A DNA stretch of 64,000 nt from Hirundichthys speculiger (GCA_018398805.1 JAGFBZ010000861.1:398501-462500), one strand, 5' to 3'. Shown: positions 1 to 50,080, numbered from the stretch's first letter. The notes: generated by a model not told the origin, from the letters alone. Numbers and translations: made by a program.

Positions 1-687
1 TTTAGTAACATCCCCTCCCTGTCTGACCATCTTCCTCTTAGACCTCCTCAGACAAGAACAAGAGAGGAACAGATAGAAGAAGGGAAGAGAGGAAGAGGGA
101 ACAAGGAGGGAAGGGAGGAGATATGAAAAATGGATATCTGGAGCCGCTGAGGTTTAACGTAGAGATAAGAGCATAAATATTCTGGGAGACCCCTTTTTGC
201 TCCCTCTGCTCTGTGCCTAAGGCAAAAGAAAACAGTTGTAAAACCGTGTCAGTGTTAATAGTTACTGAGCAAATATGGCATTAATGCAACAAAAACCCAA
301 AAATATACATTTTCTCAACAAATACAAAAGAATCAAAAACTAGGCTACCTTCAGCTTGATATGATGCTCAAATTAAAACATAATTAAGCCTCGCGTAGAG
401 AAACTGAAAAATCCAAAAGTGGCCTGTAGCGGCCGAATCAAACGGATCTCAGGATGTCACTGCACTGCATTGATCCTGGCAAAGTGGGGGCCACTAAACG
501 CTTGGTTGCAAGGCTTTGCTCCCGTCTCTCTTAGTGCAGACTTAGTCCAAACAACTCTTAATCTCATCTTCTGGAGCAACAAACTTTGAGGTGAAAAACA
601 AAAGCTAACTCCTAAAGACAACAGAGCCCCGACTCTTCATTTACACTGAATAAAGTCTCACCTGAGTGTCTTGGCAGCGCTAAGGTC

Positions 688-710
688 AAAAAAAAAAAAA
701 AAAAAAAAAA
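688..710. repeat. A(23) homopolymer
   Basis: Uninterrupted run of 23 adenines inside intron 8. It reads as poly-T on the meis1 sense strand. No upstream SINE or LINE body is recognisable, so I cannot call it a retroposon tail. Confidence 0.95.
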
Positions 711-1892
711 GAGAAACAAGTCCCTCCTTTGTTGTTCCACTCCACAAGAGGAGGGCGATTCCGTAAATGTATTATCGTGCTGATAATCTAGCCTCCTCTG
801 GAAAAAACACTGCCCTGCTGTCTCTTTCAAAGTCTTGATGTGTTGTAATTTAACTTTGGCTTGACATAAATATACCAGATTTGTCTGATGTCATGTCTGA
901 GGCATGCATATGTGTTCTCCCCCTAGCTATTAGGTTTTAAAAACTTATCATTTGCATTAAGTTCTAAATCTATTTCAGAGACAGAGCACAAATTCCAGCG
1001 TCGTAGGAAAACGTACAGTATGTTTGACCAGATAACCAGCAGCATCGCAAGAAAGACTTAGGAACTGTAAGTGTTTTATGTACGCAGCATAAAACATTTT
1101 ACAAAGGTCAACAGAGGGATGCAACTTTCCTGGAGCCATAATAATATAATTTTATAGTTTTGTTTTCTTTCTTAAATGCATGACAGTTTCATGAAATGCA
1201 AAACATACAAAGCCCAGGGACATTGTAACTCTACCTCTCAGCCTTTATTGTGAAATTGCTACATTTTGTGCTTCGTACCGACATGAATCTGTGATTGGAG
1301 TTCAAGGAGAATGGGTGCAGAAGAGCAAAGTAAGTGCAGGTCATGTGTGTCGGGATGCGAAGCGTGTCAGGATGTGGGGTGTTCTCGGAGCAGATGAGTC
1401 GCGAGGGATATTTTCAAAGGTGCAGAGGGACTTCCCTGCTCTGAGAGCATTTGGTGGCTCATTCCACGACGGCGGAGTGAGATATTTCTATTTAAAGCCG
1501 TGCTTCCCAAGTCTCTGCGCATCCCATTAAAAAGGCTTGACACGCCACATTAGCTTTATAAAACTGCAGCCATGAAACAGGGCGGAGGGGGGAATGCGAG
1601 AGACGAAAATCATATGTTGCTACAGCCATGTGATGTCCCTCAAAAAAAAGAGGCCATGAAACTGCACAATCTGTGGATGAAAGACATGGGTCAGTGGTAT
1701 TTTGAGCTTGGCTGACTTTACCAGCAGATGGTTGGGGTTGGCCACAAGGCACAAAGATGCAAGGAAATGTAATGGCTTACAGTAAACAACTTTACTTTTG
1801 ATCACGACTCTGTTTTTAGTTCTATAAGCTACCTTTAGTTGGTTTTGTCAGAGCTGTCCCGATACTAGAAACCCAAAAGACCTTACACAGCA

Positions 1893-2255
1893 ATAGGGGT
1901 GAGTATTGGCAAGGACCTCGCAATACGATGTGTATCATGATACTTGGGTCACGGTGCGATATTATCACGATATATTGCGATATTCTACCCAGTTAATATC
2001 AAAAGTAAAAGAAGAGATGAAAAATCAAATTTCTATATGTGTTCATCAGATGATATTGATCATTCAGAGGACAAATTGAGTCAAAACTATTTGCTTCAAA
2101 ACAACCTATTTATTGTTTATTATTAGTGTTTTTGCACATTTAATAAATAAATAAAATGAAATAAATAGAATAAAATTTTCCTAAAAAATCGATATTAACC
2201 AATATTATATTGGGCGGCTGAAAATCGCGATATATTGCCAAATCGATTTTTTTTT
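1893..2255. mobile_element. Degenerate interspersed repeat rich in CGATATATTGCGATAT words
   Basis: The segment opens with a GTGAGTATTGGCAAGGACC-like start and ends near GATATATTGCCAAATCG. Between these are repeated words such as CGATATATTGCGATAT and GTATCATGATACTTGGGTCA. This style is typical of old short non-autonomous repeats in fish genomes. TATTGGCAA at the left and TTGCCAAAT at the right could be remnants of inverted ends, but I see no clear target-site duplication. The family was not identified. Confidence 0.55.
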
Positions 2256-5200
2256 CACAGCCATACACAGCAAGCAGGTGAAACACCGAAAACATGCTGA
2301 ACTGAATGGCCCCAACATGGCCGGATCTGTTTCTCTCGCTGTTCACAGGCCGAATCTCCGCGGAGAGCAAGCTGCCCATCAGGAACGCCTGACAGCTAAT
2401 CTGGGGGCCCTTTGGCTGTATCATACATGCACACATGCGAGCACATTGTTTACTGGAAGTGTAGCCGGCTCTTTCCAGACATGTATGAGATTACCTTAAA
2501 TATTTGGGAAGGCAAGCGCATTGTTATGCTAAGAGCAAATGTCCTGAACCTTGAGCATGAGCAGACTTTGAAACAAGCGTTCCAAACTATAAGCCTGTAG
2601 TACTTCAGACAACAAGCCTCCAATTTTCCAATTTTTCTGCTCATTCAGTGGAAGTTTCATACTTGTGTGTTCATGCTGCGCTGCGAGAGCAACGCCATTT
2701 CAAATTCCTTTCTGTGTAGGTGGCATCGACTGACATCCCTTTGACTTCATTAGGGAGCAGGGACCCAGCAACAAAGCTGGCTCTGGGAGAAAGGGGGGAT
2801 TAAAGACAAAAAAAAAAGAAAAGGGAGTGAACAAAACAACAACAGAAAAAAAAACAAAAAGCACCCCTAACCTAATTTCCTCTGATTCAGGCTGCTCCGA
2901 CGCAAAATAACAAAACAGCACAACAACAGATCTTTTGAGAGACTCAAAACGAACCAACTACAACATGAGAGTTTCAGACTGCCTTCTGAAAAATCTCTGC
3001 AAAATAAACGTCCCTCTCTAAGTGTTACAGGAAAAAAAAAAGGCAAGAAGAGCCTCTTTTACAGCGTTGGTCTATGGTAAACCAGCTCAGAGCATGCATG
3101 AATAATTCACCACTCTTCTTTTTAAGGGGAAACCTCGATATATGCACCAGAAATTGCGAACAAACCCCTTTTCAAACTGTTTTTGTCATCAAATCTCTCC
3201 ATCTCTTCTTGAGATAAAGAAAAGGGAGGAAAAACAGATGTTCTTGGGTTTTTTTTTTCATTCATTAATGAGCATTTCCCTTTGAAAAAAACAGCTTTTG
3301 TTGGTTTAGGGAAATCTCACAGAGTTCTTGCCTATGGGAACGAGATAAATCTAGTTAGCTGGTGTGGCAAAGGGTGAAAAGTATGTCATTATAGCTTGAG
3401 TACAAAGTGGATTAGACAATGATCTGTGTTACCAGCTATTCCACTATGATAATGGACGATTAGTATCATTCATTGCAGTCTCTAAGGGCACATAGAGTAA
3501 CGTGGGGCAGCAGGCACCACTGTAGCTGCTGCTGCAGTGCTACCGGGTGTGAACAATGATCCGTGAGCCTCACACTTGGGTGGTTCTCCAACCTACGTGC
3601 ACCGAAGCTTTCAGCATGTATGCACATGACCAAGTTGCAGGTCTTAACAAAGTGCCATAAGATTTAAGGCAGAACCTAAAGGGTGAGGTTTGTTGATACT
3701 GAGGTAAAGCGTCTTGTATTGTGTGCTAAATGCGAGGCGTGTGCACTTCCTGGTTGCTTTCCCCTCACAGTGAAGGCATGCTTCATTAGTTCTCCCAATT
3801 CCAGCTCAGGGGAGGCTAAATTTATTAAGAGGGCCGGATGTTGCACAACACCTGCCGCTGAGCTTCCCTCTGTGTAATAAAGGGACGGGGGTGCAGCATG
3901 CTAGCTAGTGCTAGCGGTAAGTGCTGCTCTTTGGACTGAGGCTGATGAGCTGGGACTAATTCAAAGGGTGATTATGTAGTTTGCTGGACCACTAAACCTC
4001 TTTAAGCTCGTAATTACCGCCTATTTGAGCAAGGGGAGGCACTCCAAAGCAATCGGTACTTGCACCAAGCGGTGCAGAGAACAGCAGCCACAGCTGGAGG
4101 TGGGCTGCCTCGGGGCTGCCTGGGAATAAGGGGGTGTGTAAATGGAAGCAAGAAGAATCCACAAAGCCTCATCCCAGTCAGGTACCGCAAAATACTGAGC
4201 GAAAACAGTAGGATGCCCCTCAGAGGACCGGCAGGCTCCGAGCTACGGTGCTTGGAGCTAGCGTTTTAGCAGTGATCTCTGAGCTTAAAAGCAAATGTTC
4301 TCTCGTTATACACAGCTACGATATATGTAACTCATTACACGGGGCTGCGCAGACGCTAACGTGCACGCTCTTACAGGTGAGTTCGAAGCAGCAGAGAAAA
4401 AAATAACAGTGCAAACAGACATACTAATCACATAAACCCTTCAGACAGAATTGTCCCTTGCAGTAATTGCAGAGGGAGTTGGATATGTCGTTGTGGTGAG
4501 AGACTAAGGAGCTTTTTTTAGACTCATGTCCATGACATACAAGAGGGAATCAGACTCTCAGATTGCAACTCAACCATAAGGGAATCTATTTCATTTCACT
4601 TGACTTTCAAGGAAATTTGACTTTATGTAATGCCACTGAAATCTGATCTCTCAGAGGAAGCAATTTGGGGAGCAGAGAACATTCTAATAACCCTGTCGAT
4701 ATTATTATGCTATTATCATAATTACCCTTTTGCCCCCAACGTTTTAATTAGAAACTCACCGTTGGTCTCGGGGGGGTGGGGGTGAAAAGAATCGGAGTTG
4801 GGGGAATGCAGAAACTAGGTAAAGGTATTTCACAATTGCTCCCTTATGCTCCCTTTGAAGCAGCGAGTATAAGAAGAAGAAGGATGATGCAGTCGCTGTT
4901 ATTGAAAGATGAAGCTTTTACACTCTACCTCCCTCTGTCTTCCTCTGAGAACACCTACACTCCTTCCTCCCTGCATCCCTCTATTTCCCATTTTCCTCAC
5001 CCAGCTCCACCCCCCCCATCCCTCTGCTCTATTTCTAGTATTTTTCCTAACTGTCTTTTGGGCTGCCTCCCTTTTTCCTCACACTTTCTCTCACCTCCGT
5101 TTAACTCCTCTTTACAATTAGCACTGATGTTTTTTCGTCTCCTCTTTCTCCACAAGCCAAATGTTTCCCTCCGTCTGCCCCCTTTAGTTTATCTCCCTCT

Positions 5201-7106
5201 TTCCCTTCATCCTCTGCAGCAGAGGAGCTTCTCCATCAGTGCACAGCTTTTACAAATCAATGACTTAATCTGTCGTAACAAATAAGTGAGCAGCACCCTC
5301 AGCTCCGTTCACTTCCCCCCGTTACAGCTAACACCATAGAGAGTCTCTGAGAAGTGAAATGAGTAATTAGAGAAGAATGCTTAACAAATATGCAGTGTGA
5401 AATATACTTTGCTGTGAAAGTAATATATGTTGGAGGATACAAACAATTTCTGTGCTATAAGATGTTTTAGGAGGAAGAAAAAGAAGAACACGATAACGGG
5501 GGAATTAGAGAATAAGAGGTGTTGATTTCCAGCCACATCTCTTACAGTCCTCAGCTCTGTCCAGCTCCTCAGCCACAAATGTCTGCCTGCCTTCTCCACC
5601 TGCTTCACTAGTCATGATTTCCTTCACTCCACTGGACACCCGGCTATACAGTACACATCACAGAACATACAAACATGCTCACATGACCACGGTGAGTCTG
5701 TCCTGATCCAAAGGGCACCTTGGGTCAGCTGCTCGAGTGTAAACGCAGCACCAAACTACATCCGTAGCCTGCATTCAACTTTTCCCCACAATTCCTTCTG
5801 AGCTTCATGCCGTTTTGGCAGACAACTCCCATGCTAAGAAAGGATGACTGAAACGATAAGGATATCACTGGATTTCATCCATTAATCATAGCTCCCTTCG
5901 CAGTGCCTCTGAAACAGCACAAGTGCACCAATATAGCTGTGATATCATAGTTCAAGGCCATAAAAATGTAAGGCAACACAGCTGTACATTACAGCAGAAT
6001 TAAATGAGAGGGAGACGTGGAAGAAAGAGGGAGAGCGGGAGAGAGAAGTCACAGAGGCAGAAGGCATCCATTAAAGACAGGGACCCATATAGTCTTTCAC
6101 AGAGCACAGCCTCTTTTTTTCCCCCCTTTCTGTGGAGGCAGAGAAAAGAGGAAAGAGAAAGGGTTTACGCATGGGAGAGAATACAAGTGGAAGGAACTGA
6201 ATTGATAAATTAGTTCAGCCAACGTGCAAACTGATTACCACAACGGCAGAGCCGGAGCATCCATCGAGCACACGCATGGACTGAGACACACAGGCGCACG
6301 CACACACTCACTGTGCTCACAAAAGAGACATGAGGTTGACACTTACTAATAAAATCACAACTGCATATGCAATCACACACACACGTACACACTAAATGTA
6401 TCTAGGCCAAGCTGCTGCAGCTGCTGTAAGTAAAAGGTATTGAGCTGCTGACTCCAGCCAGAAAATATCCACCAATCCTCTGGATCGCCAAACACAGCCT
6501 AATGGATAATGGCTAACAGCTAGCGCTAATGTGATTTCACACTTAGCAGAGTTAATATATCACTGTTTGAACAAAATCATGCTACACACTCAGAGGGCAT
6601 GCTAATCTCCATTTCTCGATGGGCGGTAAACAAGTTTTCTGCCAGAGATTCATTTGAAGGTTTTCAAACAGTAGAAATTCAGTGAGGTCGTGTTTGTTCG
6701 CCATGACAACGAGAGGCTATCAGCGCTAATCTCTCGCTAAACTTTAGATAGAAGCATTTCATCACGTTAACCACAGACTCATGACAGCATTTTCCGTGAT
6801 TCTACCATATATCAACTTGCCAGTCAGTCTCCAGTAAATTCCACAGCGATGGTGGGGAGCACACCCCACCCAGCCCACTGACGTCATTATTGCAGGCCGC
6901 TGTAAAAGTGCACGCGTGCGTACGTACGCGTGTGTAATGTATGTTTGAATCTGCGTCCCAGTGTGTGTCTGAGAGCCGAGAGTGAGGCCCTACTCTGGTT
7001 TTGCCGATCATTGTAAACTGATTAGTGGATACCAAACCAGGAGTGGTTTCACATATCTGAGTTACTGGGCCTGAAGCCACTCAGGGCACACAAACACACA
7101 CATATG

Positions 7107-7130
7107 ACACACACACACACACACACACAC
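7107..7130. repeat. (AC)12 microsatellite
   Basis: Twelve uninterrupted AC units, preceded by shorter CA tracts. Simple sequence in intron 8. Confidence 0.95.
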
Positions 7131-9499
7131 TGCTCGCATGCAGCTGATAATGAAAACTAGAACTAGTGTGAAACACAGCTTCGCCATAAAGCCATCAATC
7201 AATCCGACGTTCAACAATGAAACCACACACTGAACTGTTTCATAGTTTCCCAACTATGAAATTATATTTGAGTCGGAAGGGTGGAGGAGAACCAGAGGGT
7301 TGGCATCGGAGGCAGGGGGAGATGGTAGATACAATAATGAGATATAAACAAGAACATATTTACTTAAAAAAAAATCTGTAGACTTTTTTCCCCCCAGGTT
7401 TTTGTGTGTATAAGTGTGTGTGGAGTCTTAAGAGCCACTAGATCCCTTGATCTCCTCCAGCGCTACTGACCGACCTTGAGGGTCTGTAAAGTTCTCACGT
7501 TCTCAAGGAAACACACAAGCCCACCCCTCGACTGGAGCCAGATCAACACACGCACACACACACGTGCTCGCTGTTGGTCCAGATCTGTGGCAGACGTTTT
7601 GGAAAAGTTCAAAGGTGACATGAATTAAAAGTTAACTGCCCTAGAGGGCTTTTAAACTGTAGGGTAAAACGATACAAGAAGTAGAGAGGAGAACATGGGA
7701 TAAAAGGGTAAAGTTAAGCGTTGTCAGAAATGTAAAGAGACCTTATAAAAGACGCGGACTTCTTTCTACGTAAAGATGTATCATATTCCTCAGCCTGCTG
7801 GGGGAACGAGAATAATGGAAATATATTCTCCTGTGTCCTCACATGACAATACATGTGGGAATAGAGATCACACCGATGTTAAGGTGCCTGATGGGACTTC
7901 TTCCCTTTCATCGCTGGTTAATGCACCAACCGGCATTTTCCCTCTTCCTTTCTGTGACACATTAAAATGCTAAGCGTGGTACATTAATTACTTCCGTGTA
8001 CTGTAGGACCAATATTAACACTTGGATGTGAAATGAACACAATTTTTTTTTTTTTTTAATTCAAAGTCCAGCATCAGATTCCTGGAACCCACTGGAAACA
8101 CAAACATATGAAAAAAATCCATGTCAGGGTAAATAACGCCGCTATCTCAGAACCGGGGGTGCTAGCGTGCACCATGTGTGAGTTGTTCTATCGTCTACTG
8201 TATCACTCCATCCATCTGCTCATCTACTCAACCATCCATCATTCCGTCCATCAATCACGACACAGATGGCCTTTCAGGGGTCTGTGTCAGAACCGATGCC
8301 CCCTCTCTGCCCCAGTCATTCCATCACCCCGACCCTTCCCCCCACACCCCCACACCCCCGCACCCCGGCACCCCACGTGCTTTTACGCGCTCATTCCTCC
8401 GTCAGATCGGACGGCACGATCTCCCGCTCCCGGGGCCCGCTATCTGCCCGGCCAACCGGCTCGGGTCATCGGCCCATCGGGTTTTGATTCCCGGACTGAA
8501 AGAAACTTGTGTCCGCTCCTCATGAAACAGTCGCAGAGAGTATGAGACGACGTCTGTTTGTCTGCGAGGGTCACTCCACAAAGAGAAGCCCCCCAAACAG
8601 AGCTGTCTGCCTCGGGTCCCTGGGGCCTGTCAAGAGGGATAATTGATGATGTTTTCATTACAAGGTGTGGGGTAACGTGGGGGCTGGGGCGCGCTGTGTG
8701 CGCGGTGGGGATGGGCAGGTTGACTCAGCTGCCGCCTCTTTGACTCGAACCTCTGCTGTGATTGGTACGGACCAGTCATTGCTTCCAAATGCCCTCGCGC
8801 AAACACGCGCACACACTTTTTTTTTTTCCTCACACGGTCACGTATTAAAGGCGACCGCATGCACGCATTTACACAAACACTGGCCCTCAAAGACAGATGC
8901 GCACAAACACACCCCAGAGCCAATTCCATTCCCGGAGATAAAGCGACTGAAACCGAATATAAATGCTGAGAATAATTCTAAGTTGTTCTCTTGTTTTCTC
9001 CTGCCGCTCTGTCTCGTCACAGTGTCATGCCAGGCCTTTGGCAGATCTGTCCGTCTGTCTGTCGTCTCATAGGACCTCTTTGAAATCTTCATGCACTGGC
9101 GCCAAAGGTTCTGACTGCCACTTAGATTGAATTAAGACCTAATCTGAGACACCAGTACACATATTACTTTACAGTATCAAGACAGACATCATGCCTTTAT
9201 TGTCGTTTATGAACAAATGAATGAAAACACATAAATAGTCAGCTGATGCCCTCCTTTTAAGTTGGCTTCATGCTATCTGTTCAAAGCGGCTCACAAGGCG
9301 TCCTGCCAGCCTGGACGGACAATTGACATCATCTTTCATGAGAAACTTAATTTGTGCGGCGGATGGGTAAGACAAACAAGTCTAACAACAATCACAGGAC
9401 AACCGTGTAATAAAAACGGGAAACATATTTGTAATGTCCCCATGTTCTGGATTGAATTCAAGCATTGTGCTTTTTTTTTTTTTTTTTACAGACTCCCTC

Positions 9500-9735
9500 T
9501 CTCCTCCCCGGGGCCGCCTTATTGCTACAGCCGAGTAATAAAGATGAAAGTGACCAGAAGTAACCTTGTGATCCAAGTATGAAGACAGAACCAGGAGGGT
9601 AACGCTCCTACAGGAGCGGGTTGCCATGGTGGGCCAGGCTTTCCGTGGGTGACCGCGGCGCTGACATCTCCAGGCTCCAGCAATAAACAGCTGAAGAATA
9701 ATGGTGTCTGAGGCAATTGTGAACTCTGACCTCAA
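9500..9735. promoter_or_regulatory. Candidate regulatory block with a DR1 nuclear-receptor element
   Basis: A 235-bp stretch free of simple repeats, of mixed composition and dense in binding-site words. At 9720-9732 the minus strand reads AGGTCA, one base, AGTTCA, which is a DR1 arrangement used by RXR heterodimers, HNF4 and COUP-TF. Meis genes are known retinoid-responsive genes, which makes the site plausible. The enhancer call is inference; conservation was not tested. Confidence 0.25.
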
Positions 9736-12370
9736 AGGTTTTTTTTTCCCCTCCGTTCTATTATTTAGTCAGGGATTTGGGTTTTCGGTTTGTGTTCTCC
9801 TAATCGAGAGGTTTAGGAGCTGCTAAGTCCAGTCAGGCAGCTTCAGTTTACAGCCTGCTGCTGAAAGGGTCTGCTGAGTTTTCATATTGGTTATGAACGA
9901 GAAGATACTGGTACTTCCTCTTTCCCTTCATTCGAAGGAAGTATAAGGCTTTATCCATCCATCCATCCATCACCCCCCCCCTTCTCCTTCCCTGCACCCC
10001 GAGCCTCGATTCCTCCACCACGCAGGGCCCACAACAGCAAGGCTCCTGGCCTCCTCTGCCAGTGCAGAAATGAATTATATCACTTTTCACACCTGTTTCT
10101 GCTCAAACCCCCACTTCACACTGCTGTGTTGAGGGGGAGAGAAAAAAAAAAAGAAATTCCAGGGGGGGTGGGTACAGCAATCCCCTAGTTCAGCTACATA
10201 TGCGTACGCAAGCGGCTAAATTATACTCTAATTGTATTAAGGGAGGATTATGCCTTCCAGTTGGGTTTTTTTTTATACTCTTCCTCTCGCTCTCTCTCTC
10301 TCTCTGCATTTTACAAATTTTAAGGCAGGAAAGGAGGAGGCGGTGGGGGGAAAGCAGCTCATTGAGGGTTTGCGGGTTGGCTTCTTTTATGAGCTGCGAT
10401 CACGGCTGCCCCTCGTTACACTGCATCTGTGTACAAATAGGAGGGGAAGAGAGCCAGAATGAGAGCGTGTTAGTGATAATGTGTATGAGAGTGTGTGTCC
10501 CAGGCTGTGAATATAGCAGTGCTAATGCTTCAAATGCCAAACCCACTGCCCTTCCCTTCTGCGCACACATCCACACCAGTCTAGCGAGGCAGCAGTCTAA
10601 ATGGGAGTACTGGTGGTGTACGTAGCAGGGAGGCAGGGGTGAATTCCATCTAATTACTCTATCACATAATTTCACAAATTGCCTTTTCATAGGGGAGTGG
10701 AGAGCAGAGTACTGGCGCATTGGGAATTTGAGGCCTGAGCTTTCATTTACTACTCATTTCTTGTTAAATTAAACAAGAAAATACCATTTGTGTGGAGGGG
10801 AGGGTGTAGGCTAGGTGGGATGGCTGGATTGCAACTGCACAATGGGAAGACATTGTGGAAACAGAGATTTAACTGCAGTTTCTGCTGTTGTAGCCAATAC
10901 GTTATCAGCCATGCTACCATCTAGGAATTACCTCCTTCTCCTCGTTTTTTTTTTTTTTTTTTTTCCATTCATTAACACACTTCATTACTATTCAGTATTA
11001 TCTACGTGTTGGTTATGTTAAGAATACGTAGAAAATCAAGAGAAGCACATTTCTCTTATCAAATCTGCATCTTTAGCTAAGGTGGTCGAATGAAAACAAA
11101 CATCAAAATGAGATGAGGGCCTAAATGGAAAAATCCCCCCCCCCTTTATCTTGGTTCTGGACCAAGTTTACAGCTGCATGTCAAGCTGGCAGCGGGCAGC
11201 ATGCTTCGGCCATCAGCGACAGGAGGTAAACACTAATGTTTTGTGGTTGCTCCAAGTCCAGGCAGCCAAATTCTTGTGATGAACTCGTCCCCCAAGCGTT
11301 GTCAACAACACATGAGCTCATTGGGTGTGTTGGAAAAACTCAGTGCCTCTGCCCTATCTGTCCATTACAGGCGCATCTTCTCCTTGTCACTCTGCGTGTA
11401 CCCCAACCGCGACAGCTTTGATTGCTCTCAAAACCTGTAATCTAGGGAACCGAATGCTTCTCTGCTGGGATGCAGTGTTCACTTTTTCAAGATGGAAGCA
11501 TGAACGGAAAATTAGCACCCTCGACGGGTAAAATATCTTCAAGATAACACTAAAAAAAAGAACAGCTGGATAAATGCCTCAAACCACTTACCCCGTTGGT
11601 GCAACTCATTCTGCAGCCCCAGTTGACCTCCCAGCTTCCCCTTCTGCTTCTGCTTCAGCAATTTACAGAAAATACGTGAGGTAGAATACGCAAACTTCCG
11701 CTGCATTTTTAATCTGTTTCTCTTCAACCTTTCTTATCCTGTTTGGTTTGGATTCCATATTTGTAACAGAGAAACACTCCGTTGTATGCGGGTGTGCATG
11801 TATGGATCTTTGGGTTCCTAATTGGCATCGTATCTATCATTAAGAGGCCAGACTGTCATCCTGCATCCCTCTGTGAAACGACAACAGAACAGCTGATGAA
11901 GCCATGAGGATGAGCCTGGATCAGCTGCCTGAGCTCATGTTAGCAGAAGGAGAGACACAGAGGCGTAGCAGCAGCGAAGGGGACGCTGTTAGCATGAAAG
12001 ACGCCGCCAGTTGCGTTCATTCACATCGGCATCGACACATTGGGATGATATTGAAGACAACACTGTCGAATCATTGGTGGTTTTTCATATGAAATGTTCC
12101 TCTCATATGTGTTTGGCTTCACAGAAGACAGCTTTTTGTGTATCATAAATGAATTTACCCATATGTGCCATTGTCTGCCTGTTTGTAAGCATGCTATGAC
12201 TCCTCTTTCTCTTTTGCAGGTGAAGGAAAACCTTTGTGGATCGCTCCTATCCCCCTCCACACTCCCTCACCTTCTCCTCTTCACCCTTGCTCCCCAGACG
12301 CACACTTCTATCCTTCCAACTGTTTGAAATCTTTCAGTGAAATAGCCCTACTCACGGTGTATTGCGACTC

Positions 12371-12389
12371 GGGGGGGGGGGGGGGGGGG
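12371..12389. repeat. G(19) homopolymer
   Basis: Run of 19 guanines; a second run of 10 G lies at 12581-12590. Poly-G runs of this length are uncommon, error-prone to sequence and able to form G-quadruplex. Confidence 0.9.
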
Positions 12390-13880
12390 TGTTACCACGT
12401 GTGCCGAGCTACTTTTCCTCAGTCTGTGGTTCAAACACCTTTCCTCTGTGGCCCTGAAGGTTTTGGGGGTGCGTGGGTTGAGGTCAGGAAGTTGGACTAG
12501 AGCCGAGTATGTATGTGTGATGGTGGCTGTCTGCAGGGTCATGGACAGGCGGCGGCTCATGAAGGACGCATGGAAGAGGAGGGGGGGGGGCGGGTTGTAC
12601 AAATGCAAACTAGAAATTTTGCCTATATTCCACCTATCAGTAAGTGCGACGAGAAAGTTCCTGCTCTTTGCAGTTAACTGTTGTCAACCGAGAAGGATAC
12701 TGCACAATGCATATCATCGACATCAAAGACCGGCTACAAATAAATAAATTAAAAGTTGAGCCCATGCAATATCCATAATCCAACAAATAAATTACTTTCC
12801 TCAGCATCCTCCCTGTTGGCTTGTGCAATGCAAACCAACACCCACTGAGCCGAGCTGTATCATGTTCCCCACAAACTCCTGACGCAGGCAGAATATGAGT
12901 GACGCAGGGCTCGGGAAAGTAGTTTTTAAAAACGTATTTCTTTAGCACGGCTCCGAGAGGAAATTTGAATAAAGCAAGTAAAGAAACTGAAAAGTAGATA
13001 ACTATTTCTCTCTTTTTACATTGCTTGACCTAAAGTATTGAGCTTCACGATGCCACGATGCAGTTCGTGTGAGTTTAATCATTTTGTCAGCGTATACTTT
13101 TACACTTTACCTTCTTCTGTAGAGTCATGAGAATGTATGTTTTTAAGATACTCAATGACGTGTCTGTCATTTACTCGCTCAGGGAATAAAGACAAACAAA
13201 ACATTTAAAAAAGAAAACAAGAATGGCATGAAGCAGGACGACGCGACACCCATGGTATCATAATATTCTCCAGACGTGGACCGTGGTGAACATCTTCTCT
13301 TCAGCTCAGTAAGCCGCCCCAACGGAGCCACTGGTGCAAAACGCCACATCAAGATAATCGAGAAGTGGTTGCTTTGATCTTACGAGAGCCCCCGAAAACT
13401 ACCGTGTAATATTAATCCACCAAACATGGCTGATCTAAACTGAACCTCTCGAGTCTTACAGTGTTGAGTAAGATTGGTGAATTGATTCTGCTTGAAATAA
13501 ATACGTAATGAACTTTTAAGACAGCGTTCGGCTCACTGTTGGCTCAATTTGAACAGCCACGTCGGTATCTTCTGCTGTCAGGATGCATTTTCTCCCACTC
13601 GGTTTGTGATTCTGTCAGATGGTGATTTTCTGCTTTAACTGAGGAAAAATAAAGCCAAACCACAGGTCTGTGCATCATCCCAGGCATCTGATAAATAAAG
13701 ACAGATTTGTTCTTGATAAGAATCATCAATGTATCTGCAGCTGATGAGGCCAGAGGTGTTTCTTCCTGGTTTTACCCTCATTCAGTTTCAGAAGATGAGG
13801 ATAGATCAGCAGCATGTTACCCTGGCCTGTCTCTGAAGAGTTCTACATACAAACTATGATACACTGCGAAGGAAAGAGGT

Positions 13881-13897
13881 GGGGGGGGGGGGGGGGG
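13881..13897. repeat. G(17) homopolymer
   Basis: Run of 17 guanines about 180 bp downstream (in the sense of meis1) of the exon 8 donor. On the sense strand it is a poly-C tract. Confidence 0.9.
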
Positions 13898-13996
13898 TTG
13901 GTGGTGTGCATGTTAGTATCAATCTCAGGGGTGTGTGTGTGTTCTTTTAAGTAGTATGAGAGTGTATCTAAGCGACATAAGAGAGAAGCCGAGCTA

Positions 13997-49825
<35,829 letters not shown>

Positions 49826-50080
49826 AACCCTCCTCACTCCCTGGTCGTCCTTTCAGTTTTGGTAAATCCCCTCTGAGGCCAGGGTGGACACAAAATAAAG
49901 AAAGAAAATCCAACCAGACGAGGAGATGTTACAGCCAAAATCCCGACTGCCTTTCTTTCTTTCTCTCTTTTTTCTCCTCGGAACGGTGAAGCCAGCTCCC
50001 GCTCACGGAGCAAGTTTAGCCCAGGCGCGGCAAATATGTCCTCAGCTATCCTCGCGGCAGCGGCACCGGGATCCTTTTCC
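49826..50080 (-). other. meis1: meis1 5' leader (proximal part)
   Basis: Sequence directly upstream of the start codon in exon 1, pyrimidine- and purine-blocky, with no upstream ATG on the minus strand. An open frame passes through it without an ATG start, so it is not a convincing upstream ORF. The transcription start cannot be placed from sequence. Confidence 0.7.

Noticed and set aside
4776..5285. 169-codon plus-strand open frame
   Set aside because: Pro/Ser/Leu-rich, arising from a CT-rich stretch; no recognisable domain and no splice or promoter support.
8108..8545. 145-codon plus-strand open frame
   Set aside because: Derived from CCATC and CCCCAC simple sequence and the CpG patch; overlapping frames are open too, which indicates composition.
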